Below are positions 38,917 to 48,281 of a stretch of DNA of 64,000 nt, piece after piece; the stretch's first letter is position 1; the number at the start of each line of letters is the position of its first letter. Source of the stretch: an uncultured Shewanella sp. GTDB taxonomy: Bacteria; Pseudomonadota; Gammaproteobacteria; Enterobacterales; Shewanellaceae. The position numbers and the translations under genes are program-made. Below the pieces are notes generated by a model. The model searched no databases, had not been told where the DNA came from, and was given only the letters and a program-made list of their open reading frames with translations. The DNA is taken from assembly GCF_947501665.1 (NCBI RefSeq), contig NZ_CANMWS010000016.1, forward strand, positions 1 to 64,000. The letters run 5' to 3'.

Positions 38917-38942
38917 ACTGGTCAGTATTTTAGGTTGTGAAA

Positions 38943-39950
38943 ATGAAGAAAGTAGCGATAGGTTTGATAGCGAGTAGTTTGATGGTATTGCTGTTAGCCG
39001 CAATGGGGGCCTATTGGGCTTATCAAACCTTGTTGGAATATGGACAAAGTCCCATTGAGACATCGACACCGGTAGAGTTGCAAGTGGAGCGAGGCACCTC
39101 TTTCTATGAACTGGCTAAACAATTGCAATCCAAAGGACTCATCGATAATGCACAAAAATTGCGTTGGTTGGCCCGTATTAAACCCAGTATTGCGCATATT
39201 CGCTCTGGATTATATCAAGTCGAGCCCAGTGATACGATTGACAGCTTGTTACTCAAAATTGCCAAAAATCAAGAAAAGGTTTTTACGTTGACCTTAGTCG
39301 ATGGATTGACAGTGAAGGAGTGGAGCACTCAATTGCAAAATGTGCCGCATATGACATATGAGCCTAATGTTTTTGATGAGGTGTTATTAGCCAATGGTGA
39401 TGAGTCTCACTTACCTGAAGGCAAGTTTTTCCCTGACACGTATCAGTACCGTGCGGGTGAGTCACTGCGCGAGTTACTCAATACCAGTTATTTGAAAATG
39501 CAGCAGGAGTTAACCTTGGCTTGGGATAGTCGTGATGCGGATCTTCCGTTAACCTCTAAATATCAGCTACTCATTTTAGCATCGATTATTGAGAAAGAAA
39601 CCGCTCAACCTCAAGAACGTCCTCAAATTGCAGCCGTTTTTATGAACCGTTTACGTAAAGGGATGCGTTTGCAGACCGATCCGACCGTGATTTACGGTAT
39701 GGGCGAGCGTTATAAAGGCAATATAACGCGAAAAGATCTACGTGAAAAAACGCCTTTCAACACCTATCGAATTAAAGGGTTAACCCCGACTCCGATAGCA
39801 GCGCCTAGCTTGGCGGCGATTCAAGCTGCTGCACATCCTGCAGCCGTTAATTATTTATATTTTGTGTCTCGTAATGATGGCAGTCATGTGTTTTCTAATA
39901 CCTTAAAAGAGCATAATCGTGCTGTGAATAAGTATCAACGAAATCGATAA
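38943..39950 (+). CDS. mltG: Endolytic murein transglycosylase MltG (YceG)
   Basis: 335 residues from ATG 38943, chosen because AGG lies 8 bases upstream; a GTG two codons earlier is too near it. It cleaves nascent glycan strands at the inner membrane and so sets strand length. One N-terminal membrane anchor (about 5-28) is followed by a LysM-like region ([14 protein letters not shown]) and the YceG domain, with the catalytic Glu in LASIIEKET near 218 and the [14 protein letters not shown] block after it. Operon pabC-mltG-tmk-holB. Confidence 0.95.
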   Translation: MKKVAIGLIASSLMVLLLAAMGAYWAYQTLLEYGQSPIETSTPVELQVERGTSFYELAKQLQSKGLIDNAQKLRWLARIKPSIAHIRSGLYQVEPSDTIDSLLLKIAKNQEKVFTLTLVDGLTVKEWSTQLQNVPHMTYEPNVFDEVLLANGDESHLPEGKFFPDTYQYRAGESLRELLNTSYLKMQQELTLAWDSRDADLPLTSKYQLLILASIIEKETAQPQERPQIAAVFMNRLRKGMRLQTDPTVIYGMGERYKGNITRKDLREKTPFNTYRIKGLTPTPIAAPSLAAIQAAAHPAAVNYLYFVSRNDGSHVFSNTLKEHNRAVNKYQRNR

Positions 39951-40009
39951 CCAGCGACATTTATGGTTATCTTACAGCAGTATTAATTAAGTGGTTTTGG
40001 AAGAAAAGA

Positions 40010-40660
40010 GTGCAAAATAACAACAATCAAGGTAAAAGTTCAATGGCGAAGTTTATTGTAATAGAAGGGCTTGAAGGAGCTGGTAAATCGAGTGCCATTG
40101 CCTTAGTCAGAGACTTTATTGAGAAAAAAGTGGGCTCTGTTCCTGTTTGTACACGAGAGCCTGGCGGAACGCCCCTTGCGGAAAAAATGCGCGACTTGGT
40201 TAAAATTGCCGATGAGCGCGATCCTCTTTGTGATGAAGCTGAGTGTCTACTGATTTATGCAGCCAGAGCACAATTGATTGCCAATGTCATAAAACCTGCG
40301 CTTGCTGACGGTCAGTGGGTATTGGGCGATCGGCATAATTTGTCATCCTTGGCTTATCAAGGGGGCGGACGTCAGCTTATGCCGTTGGTTGAGGCGGTCA
40401 GTGAGGCCACATTAGGTGATTTTAAACCTGATTTAACGCTATATTTAGATATTGCTCCACAATTAGGGCTTCAGCGGGCTGCAGCGCGAGGTGCATTAGA
40501 CAGAATCGAGCAACAAACATTAGATTTTTTTGAAAGAGCACGCCGCACTTATCTGAACTTAGCCGCACGCGATCCTCGTATTGCTGTCATTGATGCCAGT
40601 CAATCAATGGCAGCTGTGCATAAAGACATCATTGCAGTATTACAAGCGCAAGGTTGGTGA
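40010..40660 (+). CDS. tmk: Thymidylate kinase
   Basis: 216 residues if started at GTG 40010 (GGAAGA upstream); an ATG at 40043 giving [12 protein letters not shown] with AAGGT upstream is an equally likely start. Phosphorylates dTMP to dTDP. P-loop GLEGAGKSS, the [18 protein letters not shown]/substrate segment with the DRH motif, TREPGGTP, and [14 protein letters not shown] for the LID are all present. Followed directly by holB with one base between stop and start. Confidence 0.96.
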   Translation: MQNNNNQGKSSMAKFIVIEGLEGAGKSSAIALVRDFIEKKVGSVPVCTREPGGTPLAEKMRDLVKIADERDPLCDEAECLLIYAARAQLIANVIKPALADGQWVLGDRHNLSSLAYQGGGRQLMPLVEAVSEATLGDFKPDLTLYLDIAPQLGLQRAAARGALDRIEQQTLDFFERARRTYLNLAARDPRIAVIDASQSMAAVHKDIIAVLQAQGW

Positions 40661-40661
40661 T

Positions 40662-41582
40662 ATGACCGAGCAAGCAATTCCTTGGGTCGATAATGTACTG
40701 AGTCAGTTTAGTGAACAACTGACACATCAACTGAATGGTCATGCCTATTTAATTGGGTTAGATAAAGGCTATGGTGGTGATGTGCTCACATTGAGTATGG
40801 CAAAGGCTTTATTGTGTCAAAAAGCAACGCCCCGTGGAGGGTGTGGTTTTTGTAAAGCTTGCTTGTTATTTGAAGCGAACAATCATCCTGATTTTTATGG
40901 AATTAAAGCAGATGGGCATCAGATAAAAGTGGACCAAGTGAGGGCGTTGTGTCAAAAATTAACGGCCACCTCTCAACAGGGAGGGCGGCGAGTTGCGGTA
41001 CTTTTTAACAGTGAACGGCTCAACCTTGCTGCGGCTAATGCGTTATTAAAAACATTGGAAGAGCCGGGAAAAGAAACAGTTTTATTACTCCAGTCTGATA
41101 CGCCAAGCCGATTAATGGCGACGATCAGTAGCCGCTGTCAACGTATCAATGTCACCTTACCTTCATCATCAGAAATAACAACATGGTTGGCAACGGGTTT
41201 AGCCGTTAAACAAGACGTGACCTGGTGTTTACCTGTAGTCGGCGGACCGATTGCTTTGGCTGAGTGTATTAAAACAGGCCAATATACGGAGCTATTAGCG
41301 TTTCGAAAAGCATGGGCTCAGAGTTTGTCTTCAGGTCGTTTATCAAATGATTTGAGGGCATTGAATGAAGAGAGAGCGATTGATGCCATGAATATTTTGT
41401 ATTTAGTGTTAAAGCAAAAATTACTTAAACAAGCTGATTTAGATCCGATTATCCGTATGAAAATTGCTGATTTATCTGCCGAGATAATGCTGCAATATCA
41501 TCAATTAAATATAATGCCTAATATCAATACAACGGCATTATTTAGCCGGTTTATTGCTGATTATCAACAAATTGTAAAGTGA
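40662..41582 (+). CDS. holB: DNA polymerase III delta' subunit
   Basis: 306 residues from ATG 40662 (MTEQAIPWVDN), one base after the tmk stop. Subunit of the clamp loader; as in other delta' proteins the P-loop is degenerate (GLDKGYGGDVL). A zinc module (CGFCKACLLFEANNHPDF, with the first Cys slightly upstream) and the SRC sensor 1 (ISSRCQRINVTLP) are clear. NALLKTLEEPG is the conserved AAA+ core. The upstream in-frame start at 40581 lies within tmk and is rejected. Confidence 0.95.
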   Translation: MTEQAIPWVDNVLSQFSEQLTHQLNGHAYLIGLDKGYGGDVLTLSMAKALLCQKATPRGGCGFCKACLLFEANNHPDFYGIKADGHQIKVDQVRALCQKLTATSQQGGRRVAVLFNSERLNLAAANALLKTLEEPGKETVLLLQSDTPSRLMATISSRCQRINVTLPSSSEITTWLATGLAVKQDVTWCLPVVGGPIALAECIKTGQYTELLAFRKAWAQSLSSGRLSNDLRALNEERAIDAMNILYLVLKQKLLKQADLDPIIRMKIADLSAEIMLQYHQLNIMPNINTTALFSRFIADYQQIVK

Positions 41583-41663
41583 AACCCCTAAGGCATCCTT
41601 GTAGTTATTTATGCTTATAGGTATGCTTGCCTTTTAAAAAAATTAACCTTTAGGAAAACCGTT

Positions 41664-42449
41664 GTGCTGATTGATTCTCATTGTCACCTTGATCGCTTAA
41701 AAGCCGCGCCAGACCAAGCCAGTTTACGCCAAATGATGGCCGAGGCAAAAGAGAGAGGAGTAGAATACTTTCTGTGTGTCAATGTCAGGCAGAATGGTTT
41801 TCAAGCGATGAGACAACGTGTTGCAGAGTTTGAGCAAGTCTTTATGTCTGCTGGTGTGCATCCGTTAGATGTCAAAGAAGGGTTAAATATTGATGAGTTA
41901 CAAGGTTTTATTAAAGATCCTAAAGTGATTGCTATTGGTGAAACGGGTTTAGATTATTTTTATGCTGATGAAACTAAAGCACTTCAGCAGCAATGTTTTG
42001 AGCAACAAATTGCCTTGGCTGTTGATGTGAATAAGCCATTAATTGTGCATACTCGGGATGCACGAGAAGATACTCTGCATTTTTTAAAGCAAGGTCAAGC
42101 CGATAAAGTGGGGGGAGTACTGCACTGCTTTACTGAAAGCTATGAAATGGCGAAATCAGCCATGGAGTTAGGCTTTTATATTTCAGTGTCTGGTATTGTC
42201 ACCTTTAAAAATGCAGCGGAATTACGAACGACTATACGTAAAATACCCAAAGATCGCTTATTGGTTGAAACCGATTCGCCTTATCTTGCCCCTGTTCCTC
42301 ATAGAGGTAAAGAAAATCAGCCTGCTTTTGTTCGTGATGTTGCTGAATTTGTCGCTGAGCTTAGAGGTGAGACTTATGAAGAGCTAGCGGCTTATACTTC
42401 TGAGAATTTCTTTAATTTGTTTAAAGATGCTCGTCAACACGTTAAATAA
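41664..42449 (+). CDS. TatD-family metal-dependent DNase (YcfH type)
   Basis: 261 residues of the TatD hydrolase family; the position after holB matches E. coli ycfH. Metal ligands visible: HCHLD at about 6-10, GVHP near 71, GETGLDYFY near 91, HTRDA near 130, HCFTE near 154 and ETDSPYLAPVPHRGKEN near 203-219. The predicted activity is a 3'-5' exonuclease or DNase. Starts at GTG 41664 in the sequence GTGCTGATTGATTC. An 81-base gap separates it from holB; some relatives place a PilZ gene there but none is present here. Confidence 0.94.
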   Translation: MLIDSHCHLDRLKAAPDQASLRQMMAEAKERGVEYFLCVNVRQNGFQAMRQRVAEFEQVFMSAGVHPLDVKEGLNIDELQGFIKDPKVIAIGETGLDYFYADETKALQQQCFEQQIALAVDVNKPLIVHTRDAREDTLHFLKQGQADKVGGVLHCFTESYEMAKSAMELGFYISVSGIVTFKNAAELRTTIRKIPKDRLLVETDSPYLAPVPHRGKENQPAFVRDVAEFVAELRGETYEELAAYTSENFFNLFKDARQHVK

Positions 42450-42460
42450 AACATAAAAAA

Positions 42461-42492
42461 AGACCCAAAATGATCCGTGAGGTTTTGGGTCT
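42461..42492. terminator. Intrinsic terminator between tatD and rsmF
   Basis: AGACCCAAAA pairs perfectly with TTTTGGGTCT around a 12-base loop. The plus-strand A run before it becomes a T tract on the minus strand, so it best terminates rsmF, whose stop lies 115 bases away, and also caps tatD. Confidence 0.75.
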
Positions 42493-42606
42493 AGGGGAAG
42501 GGCTCCTAGGATGGAGCCATGCGCTAATAGGGTTAAGTTATTCCATCTAACTGGTACTTAAGTGTAGTAGATAATGCTTAATAAGGGCAAGATTTATTAG
42601 TACCTA

Positions 42607-44025
42607 CTAATCAAGGGCGACTTTATCTTTGACTAAGTCTCTAGGCAGGTTGTTTTTTAATTTATTGCCTAAATGTTTTGCCATGCCCAGTAAGTGTCCC
42701 TTATAACTGACTAATACTTCCCCGTGGGGTTTGACTTTATTGGCCAGTAAAATATCTCGGCCCATTAAGTAATGTTTCGCTTCATTCTGGGTTAATGCAA
42801 TACTGTGTTGACTGTGACCTAATGCCATTAAGGCTTCATGTTTTGCCTTAAATCCTTGTTTAAGACTGTCAACTAATTTAATGCCAATACGTTGAAAACG
42901 CATTTTTCCGATAAAAGGAATAAAAGGCGCAGGAAACAACCAAAATTCACTTTCTCTTTGCATTATTATTCCTTCTACAGGGAGCTGAATTGAAAAAGTA
43001 TCTTTAAAATAATCGGTTAAGCCATTAACTTGTTTTTTACTAGCGGCTGTAAAAGGAAAGTTTTTTTGTTTTCTCGGCGCTGGATGGAGGCGAGGGATGG
43101 ACTGTTTTTTAATGATCTTAGCGACAAAAAAACCTTCACTGTCGAAAATTTGTGGCCAAACATGTAAAAACCCTTCTTCAGTACATGCCTTGTCGGCATG
43201 AGGGAAGAGCTGAGATAAATCCTCAAATTCCACGGCTTCAGGGTACAGATCTTTAAGATATAAACAAACGGCTTGGTTTTCCGCTTTATTTAATGTACAG
43301 GTGGAGTACACGAGTGTGCCGCCAGGTTTCAGGGCGAGAAAAGCGGATTGAATTAATGCTTTTTGTGTGTCTGCAATGCCATCTATCTTCTCTGGATCCC
43401 AATGGATAAGCGCATCGGGATCTTTTCTCACCGTGCCTTCGCCACTACAAGGCGCATCTAAGAGAATGGCATGGGCACTTTCATAGAGGTATTCCCCAAA
43501 GACGCGTGCATCAAAATGAGTTAAAGCCGTATTACTGACTCCCATACGCAATACATTGGCATGTAGTACTTTTATACGGCTAGCTGAATACTCATTAGCA
43601 ATCAATAAGCCTTGATTATTCATCAAGCTGGCGATTTGTGTCGTTTTAGAGCCAGGGGCTGATGCCATGTCTAACAGTGTATCGGTATTGTGCCAATCAT
43701 AATCGTGGAATAACGCGGTAGGCGGCAACATGGAGCTGGCTTCTTGAATATAAAAAAGACCTTGTAAGTGCTCTATGGTGTTACCCAGTTGAATGTCAGT
43801 TGTTAGCGTGAGCCAAAACCCATCTTGGCACCAAGGTATGGGCTCAAAGGCCCAGCCAAGGGGTGACATTCTATCAATGAAGTCTGCAGAACTTATTTTT
43901 AATGTATTGACACGAATAGACAATCTCAGAGGTTGACCACAAAAATGAATAAAGTCATCAAGTGTTAAATGACTGGGAAGATCCTGAGCGATACTATTAA
44001 TGAAATTTTGATTTAATTGGACCAT
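42607..44025 (-). CDS. rsmF: 16S rRNA m5C1407 methyltransferase
   Basis: 472 residues, matching RsmF/YebU (about 480). Uses SAM to methylate C1407 of 16S rRNA. N-terminal RsmB/NOP2-like domain; SAM loop MASAPGSKTTQIA near 120; motif IV PCSGEGT with Cys near 192; motif VI TCTLNKAENQ with the nucleophile Cys near 239; C-terminal PUA-like region (about 370-470). Both cysteines needed for m5C chemistry are intact. It converges on tatD and is divergent from the SpmAB-like gene. Confidence 0.95.
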   Translation of the reverse strand: MVQLNQNFINSIAQDLPSHLTLDDFIHFCGQPLRLSIRVNTLKISSADFIDRMSPLGWAFEPIPWCQDGFWLTLTTDIQLGNTIEHLQGLFYIQEASSMLPPTALFHDYDWHNTDTLLDMASAPGSKTTQIASLMNNQGLLIANEYSASRIKVLHANVLRMGVSNTALTHFDARVFGEYLYESAHAILLDAPCSGEGTVRKDPDALIHWDPEKIDGIADTQKALIQSAFLALKPGGTLVYSTCTLNKAENQAVCLYLKDLYPEAVEFEDLSQLFPHADKACTEEGFLHVWPQIFDSEGFFVAKIIKKQSIPRLHPAPRKQKNFPFTAASKKQVNGLTDYFKDTFSIQLPVEGIIMQRESEFWLFPAPFIPFIGKMRFQRIGIKLVDSLKQGFKAKHEALMALGHSQHSIALTQNEAKHYLMGRDILLANKVKPHGEVLVSYKGHLLGMAKHLGNKLKNNLPRDLVKDKVALD

Positions 44026-44149
44026 ATAGAGGGTATGATGCTGAAAAAATCCAGTATATCATAAGAATTAGTGCGGCTACCTGTGTATCGATTATAGGTG
44101 TGATCCACTGTTGGGATTGATAGCATCATTAGAACAAAATGAGGTGAGT

Positions 44150-45376
44150 GTGCTCAATAAAATTTGGCTATTTTTTTTCGTTATTATTACCTTGGCGGTT
44201 GGGCTCCAGTTAGCTGATGGACAAACTCAAGTATTAACGGCGACCGTTGAGTCGTTATTTAATAGTGCAAAGTTGGCTGCCGAAATCGCGTTGGGACTGA
44301 TTGGGGTGCTGGCTTTGTGGATGGGATTAATGCGCGTGGGCGAACGTGCAGGAGTGGTTGGCGCGTTAGCAAAAGTATTGGAGCCTTTGTTAAGTCGATT
44401 AATGCCTGAAGTGCCAAGAGGTCATCCGGCTTATGGCAGTATTACCATGAATTTAATGGCAAACATGTTAGGTTTAGATAATGCAGCCACTCCCTTGGGG
44501 TTAAAGGCTATGCATGATTTGCAAAGTTTAAACCCGAATAAATCGGTGGCAACCAATGCTCAAATTTTGTTTTTAGTGTTGAACACTTCTTCTGTGACAC
44601 TGATCCCTGTGACGATTTTTTTGTATCGCGCCCAGCAAGGCGCAGTCAATCCTGCTGATATTTTTTTACCTATTTTGTTTGCCACTTCGGCATCTAGTAT
44701 TGCTGGTATATTATTAGTGGCGTTGGTGCAAAGAATTTCCTTGGTTAATACGGTATTGCTGAGTTATTTTAGTGTAATGTTCGCATTATTGGTGGCTTTT
44801 GTGTGGTATCTCGGTACCTTGAGTGCCCAAGCGATGGGGAACTTTTCGAGCTTATTGGGTAATGGTGTTCTTATTACCTTGATATTAAGTTTTATCTTGA
44901 TTGCGGGTTACCGCAAAGTCGCCGTTTATGACGAGTTTATCGAAGGAGCTAAAGAAGGTTTTGCTCAATCAATACAACTTATTCCTTATTTATTAGCTAT
45001 GTTAGTGGCCATTGGCTTGCTTAGAGCATCAGGTGCACTTGATTATTGTCTCGATATTATTCGACAAGTGGTGATGTTTTTAGGTGGTGATGGCCGTTTT
45101 GTTGATGCCTTACCCACCGCCATTATGAAGCCTTTTAGTGGTTCAGGTGCAAGAGCGATGATGTTAGAAACCATGGATCAATATGGCGTTGATTCCTTTA
45201 GTGGACGATTGGCGGCTATTTTTCAAGGGAGTACCGAAACCACTTTTTATGTGCTGGCAGTGTATTTTGGTGCTGTTGGGATCCGTAATGGCCGTCATGC
45301 TGTTGCTTGTGGATTAGGGGCTGATTTAGCGGGTGTGGTGGCCGCGATTTTTGTTTGTTATCAATTTTACGGTTAG
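44150..45376 (+). CDS. Fused SpmA/SpmB-like nucleoside-recognition (Gate) membrane protein
   Basis: 408 residues, about 10 membrane helices. It is a head-to-tail fusion of SpmA-like (MLANMLGLDNAATPLGLKAM at about 100-120) and SpmB-like (ETTFYVLAVYFGAVGIRN near 380) Gate domains that are separate genes in spore formers. In non-sporulating proteobacteria its role is unknown; transport of a nucleoside or peptide has been suggested for the domain. Start set at GTG 44150, which has GAGG at 44141-44144; a TTG at 44111 gives an unlikely hydrophilic extension. Confidence 0.87.
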   Translation: MLNKIWLFFFVIITLAVGLQLADGQTQVLTATVESLFNSAKLAAEIALGLIGVLALWMGLMRVGERAGVVGALAKVLEPLLSRLMPEVPRGHPAYGSITMNLMANMLGLDNAATPLGLKAMHDLQSLNPNKSVATNAQILFLVLNTSSVTLIPVTIFLYRAQQGAVNPADIFLPILFATSASSIAGILLVALVQRISLVNTVLLSYFSVMFALLVAFVWYLGTLSAQAMGNFSSLLGNGVLITLILSFILIAGYRKVAVYDEFIEGAKEGFAQSIQLIPYLLAMLVAIGLLRASGALDYCLDIIRQVVMFLGGDGRFVDALPTAIMKPFSGSGARAMMLETMDQYGVDSFSGRLAAIFQGSTETTFYVLAVYFGAVGIRNGRHAVACGLGADLAGVVAAIFVCYQFYG

Positions 45377-45738
45377 CGATATTTATCCATATGATAGTCT
45401 TTTGTTGTTGGTATTCAGCGGTTCGACGAAGAAACCGTGCTGTATCATTCGAAGAATAATCGTGTAAATTAGTTTTATATGTATAAGAATTGTTGGCTTT
45501 TAGTGTTTTTTATTTGAATTTATTCATCGTTATACTTGTTAGTGTTTATTAACGAAGGTTAAGGAAAGTTAATTCATAGTCAGGTGGAAACTTTTCTAAT
45601 AGACTGTTTGCTCTTTAATTCTTTTCATCAGCTGTAGAAGGGTTGATGATGTTTGTCGTGATTTTTACTGAATTAATGTGCTCTTTGCTAGCGTATTGTC
45701 GGTGGAAGGCGTTGATAACCCGTTAGAAGTGGTGTGAT
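45377..45738. other. Gene-free region between SpmAB-like and phosphatase-like genes
   Basis: About 360 bases with no credible coding frame. A weak stem (CGGTT...AACCG, about 45419-45438) follows the SpmAB-like gene. Nothing else recognisable. Confidence 0.45.
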
Positions 45739-46809
45739 ATGAAAGCACTTTTTTTATTATCTATTTTATTATTCTCTTTACCCTTTATCATGATGCAAGC
45801 CTTTGCAAAAGAGGAGGGAGGGGCTTCATATCCTTCGCCTAATAATTTAGTGTTAGTGACCATTGATGGCTTGAGGTGGAATGAAATTATTGATGGAGCC
45901 GATTTAAAGCTCATTAACTCTCCTCATTGGGTGTTGGATCCTCAACAAATAAAGCGTGATTTTTGGCAGGATAATCGACACGCGCGACGAGAAAAATTAA
46001 TGCCTTTTTTATGGCAGACGATGGTGAGCCAAGGTGTATTGATTGGCACTGGACATGATTATATTGTTCATTCAGATAGAGAAGAAAAGTGCCATAGGGC
46101 ACCTGCTATTGATGCGTGTAAGGTTAAATCAAACCCTAAGAGACCAAAGACTGAACTTAGCAAAAGTGAAGAGCCTCAAATAGAGGCGTCTAGTGTGTCA
46201 CCGAATACGGATATGATGCAATGGCTTAGGAGCGTTTTCCCCTATGGTTATCGTTCAACGCCTTTTGGCGTTAAATTGGTGCCAGTGTACTTTAATGATG
46301 TGGATAAACAAAAGCCTAACTATTGGAAGAAAACAAATTTTGATTCAAAAACTTATGCTTATGCAGTTGAGTCTATAAAATCGCATTTTCAAAAAGTCAC
46401 CTATCTTTCTTTTGGTGCAACGGATATGCATCTTCATGAAGGTAATTACGGCAAATATTTATATGCAGCTAGGCGTATTGACAGTTATATTGCTCGATTA
46501 TGGGCATTACTTCAATCATTGCCGCAATATAAAAATAATACCATTTTGGTTGTGGTTAATGGTCATCATTTAAAACGAGTGTCTCGCACTGCCACCGAAA
46601 AAACCATTAATGGTTATTATCCACTCTGGTTTGTGGCTATGGGGCCTAATATTCGTCCAGTGGGAGAATTAAATGAGCATTTTCCCATATCGCCTGCCGA
46701 TATCTCACAAATCTTATTAACACTATTAAATGAATACCCTGAATTAACTCCTCCGCGCCTGAATAAATTACTCGATCATTTCATGCAGCAGAAGACACCA
46801 GCCAAATGA
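45739..46809 (+). CDS. Exported alkaline-phosphatase-superfamily protein, possibly inactive
   Basis: 356 residues. Signal peptide about 1-23 (MKALFLLSILLFSLPFIMMQ...AFA). The N-terminal strand LVLVTIDGLRWNEI (Asp43) is typical of the alkaline phosphatase/sulfatase/phosphodiesterase superfamily, as are the later THF-like FGATDMHLHEGNYGKYLYAARRID and YYPLWFVAMGPN. However the segment that normally carries the Ser/Thr nucleophile is replaced by GHDYIVHSDREEKCHRAP and a linker, and the usual TSDHG metal site reads VVNGHHLKRV. Length is short for the family. This suggests a degenerate or repurposed enzyme, though the frame is open throughout. It is followed 69 bases later by ycgN. Confidence 0.68.
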   Translation: MKALFLLSILLFSLPFIMMQAFAKEEGGASYPSPNNLVLVTIDGLRWNEIIDGADLKLINSPHWVLDPQQIKRDFWQDNRHARREKLMPFLWQTMVSQGVLIGTGHDYIVHSDREEKCHRAPAIDACKVKSNPKRPKTELSKSEEPQIEASSVSPNTDMMQWLRSVFPYGYRSTPFGVKLVPVYFNDVDKQKPNYWKKTNFDSKTYAYAVESIKSHFQKVTYLSFGATDMHLHEGNYGKYLYAARRIDSYIARLWALLQSLPQYKNNTILVVVNGHHLKRVSRTATEKTINGYYPLWFVAMGPNIRPVGELNEHFPISPADISQILLTLLNEYPELTPPRLNKLLDHFMQQKTPAK

Positions 46810-46878
46810 GCATTAGGGAGTGAGGTCTTTTTCATGTAAAATAGTGCCATATCAGATTGAGAATATGTAAGAAGTATC

Positions 46879-47319
46879 ATGTCGTTTTGGAAAACAACCC
46901 CTTTAACGGAAATGAGTCAGGCTCAATGGGAGTCTTTGTGTGATGGCTGTGGAAAGTGCTGTTTAAATAAAATTATCGATGATGAAACTGATACCTTATA
47001 TTACACAAATGTGGCTTGCGAATTGTTGGAACATCAGCATGGTGGATGTCTAGATTATGAAAGTCGATTCAAAAAAGTACCAGGTTGTACCAAAGTCAGT
47101 ATGGACAATATTGCTGAACTGACTTGGTTACCCAATAGCTGCGCTTATCGGCGATTATACTTGGGCCGCGATTTACCGTCATGGCATCCTTTAATCACAG
47201 GCTCCAAAGTGGCCATGGAGCAAGCGGGTATTGGGGTTAATGGTCGAGTGATTGATGAGAAGCAAGTTGAATACCTTGAAGATCATATTGTGTTATGGCC
47301 ATTAAAGGATGTGGATTAA
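46879..47319 (+). CDS. ycgN: UPF0260 family cysteine-cluster protein YcgN
   Basis: 146 residues, near the length of E. coli YcgN. Cys-rich: [11 protein letters not shown] at about 16-26, then CELL, GGCLDY, GCTKV and a C in NSCAYRRLY. The family holds an eight-Cys zinc/iron-cluster-type motif and is of unknown function. The [13 protein letters not shown] block and end ([16 protein letters not shown]) match the family. It is the last core gene before the accessory island. Confidence 0.93.
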   Translation: MSFWKTTPLTEMSQAQWESLCDGCGKCCLNKIIDDETDTLYYTNVACELLEHQHGGCLDYESRFKKVPGCTKVSMDNIAELTWLPNSCAYRRLYLGRDLPSWHPLITGSKVAMEQAGIGVNGRVIDEKQVEYLEDHIVLWPLKDVD

Positions 47320-47581
47320 TACACGTGAATGCTGACATGAAAGATTGCTCAGCTTAACAGAATATTGTACGTGAATATTCTTTTTTATTTGCGGTGAGGC
47401 TAAGGTCGTGGCTCCCTATCCTTATAGGCTACATGGATATTGATAACAACTTCAATGTTTAAGAGCCAGTTCGGTATTGATATAAACGGATTTATGAATA
47501 CCGTGCCCCTTATTGGTAAAAGAAGAGGGATGCGAAGGAACGGCCGATGTCTTCCGCTCATAGCGATTACTATTGTAATCT

Positions 47582-47664
47582 CACCCTGCCGCAGGCTTAT
47601 GTGCAGATAAAAATATGAAACGCCACAAGCATCTGACCTGCGTGGATAGCAGTGAATGCCTTAA
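47582..47664 (-). repeat. About 80-bp dispersed repeat, copy B (inverted)
   Basis: On the minus strand it reads TTAAGGCATTCACTGC... to GCCTGCGGCAGG, matching copy A at 8597-8677 across its length with substitutions concentrated in the middle. It lies just upstream of the accessory island. Confidence 0.6.
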
Positions 47665-48090
47665 AATGTCGGGAACATTTTGGCCCTGTGGCCTCTGCTA
47701 AAACCTCTCTGTTTTAGAAGTTCGCTATTGCATCTACACGGGGGGTTAAGAGCAAAAGAAAAAATCAAAAACAAAGAGAAAGCCAGTGGTTTCTTCCAAT
47801 GGGTTGTGCTTGATAAATCAAGATTAAAATAGCTACCTACATTCTAATATGGTTCTAATATGATCAAAGCTAAACAAAGATAAAAGCGTCATTCAATCCG
47901 TTGTGAGGCAACTCATAGATTTTTATGCTAACTATCATTTGGTTAAAACAATTTGGTTGAAACAATTTGTTTACATAAGTAACGTTTGAGGGTATTTTTG
48001 CTGGGTGAGTATGTGTTGGATTGTGGTCGGAAAGAACATTGACTAGTTTGTTGGGGTCTTACTACGCGCTAAATTTCAAACTGAAACCGC

Positions 48091-48126
48091 AATGTTGCCA
48101 GTACTTTAACAAGTGTTGGCAACATT
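48091..48126. ncRNA. Stem-loop upstream of gajA, possible structured RNA
   Basis: AATGTTGCCA pairs perfectly with TGGCAACATT; inside lies a second short stem ACTT/AAGT capped by TAAC and separated by a GT/GT internal loop. It is about 155 bases before gajA. It may be a leader structure, terminator of an upstream transcript or part of a mobile-element end. No T tract follows. Confidence 0.35.
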
Positions 48127-48281
48127 ACTCCTAAGGGGCTGGAACTACATTATGCAGCTTCGCTGCTACATTGCGGCCTATCCTTATATGCTATAGGGCA
48201 AGGCGCACCTAGAAAGCGTCTGTAACGTAATTGGAAGATCGGGCCTGAAAAATTTACTAATCAAATGAATAGGGACATCAA

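Larger units (their letters stand above)
47320..48281. other. Gene-poor junction upstream of the Gabija pair
   Basis: About 960 bases without a supported gene, marking the change from core chromosome to accessory island. It contains an inverted copy of the 80-bp dispersed repeat (47582-47664), a strong stem-loop (48091-48126), a short GCAGC-TTC-GCTGC hairpin near 48155-48167, and two similar CCTATCCTTATA stretches (about 47417 and 48178). The last 15 bases carry the AGGGA ribosome-binding site of gajA. Confidence 0.55.
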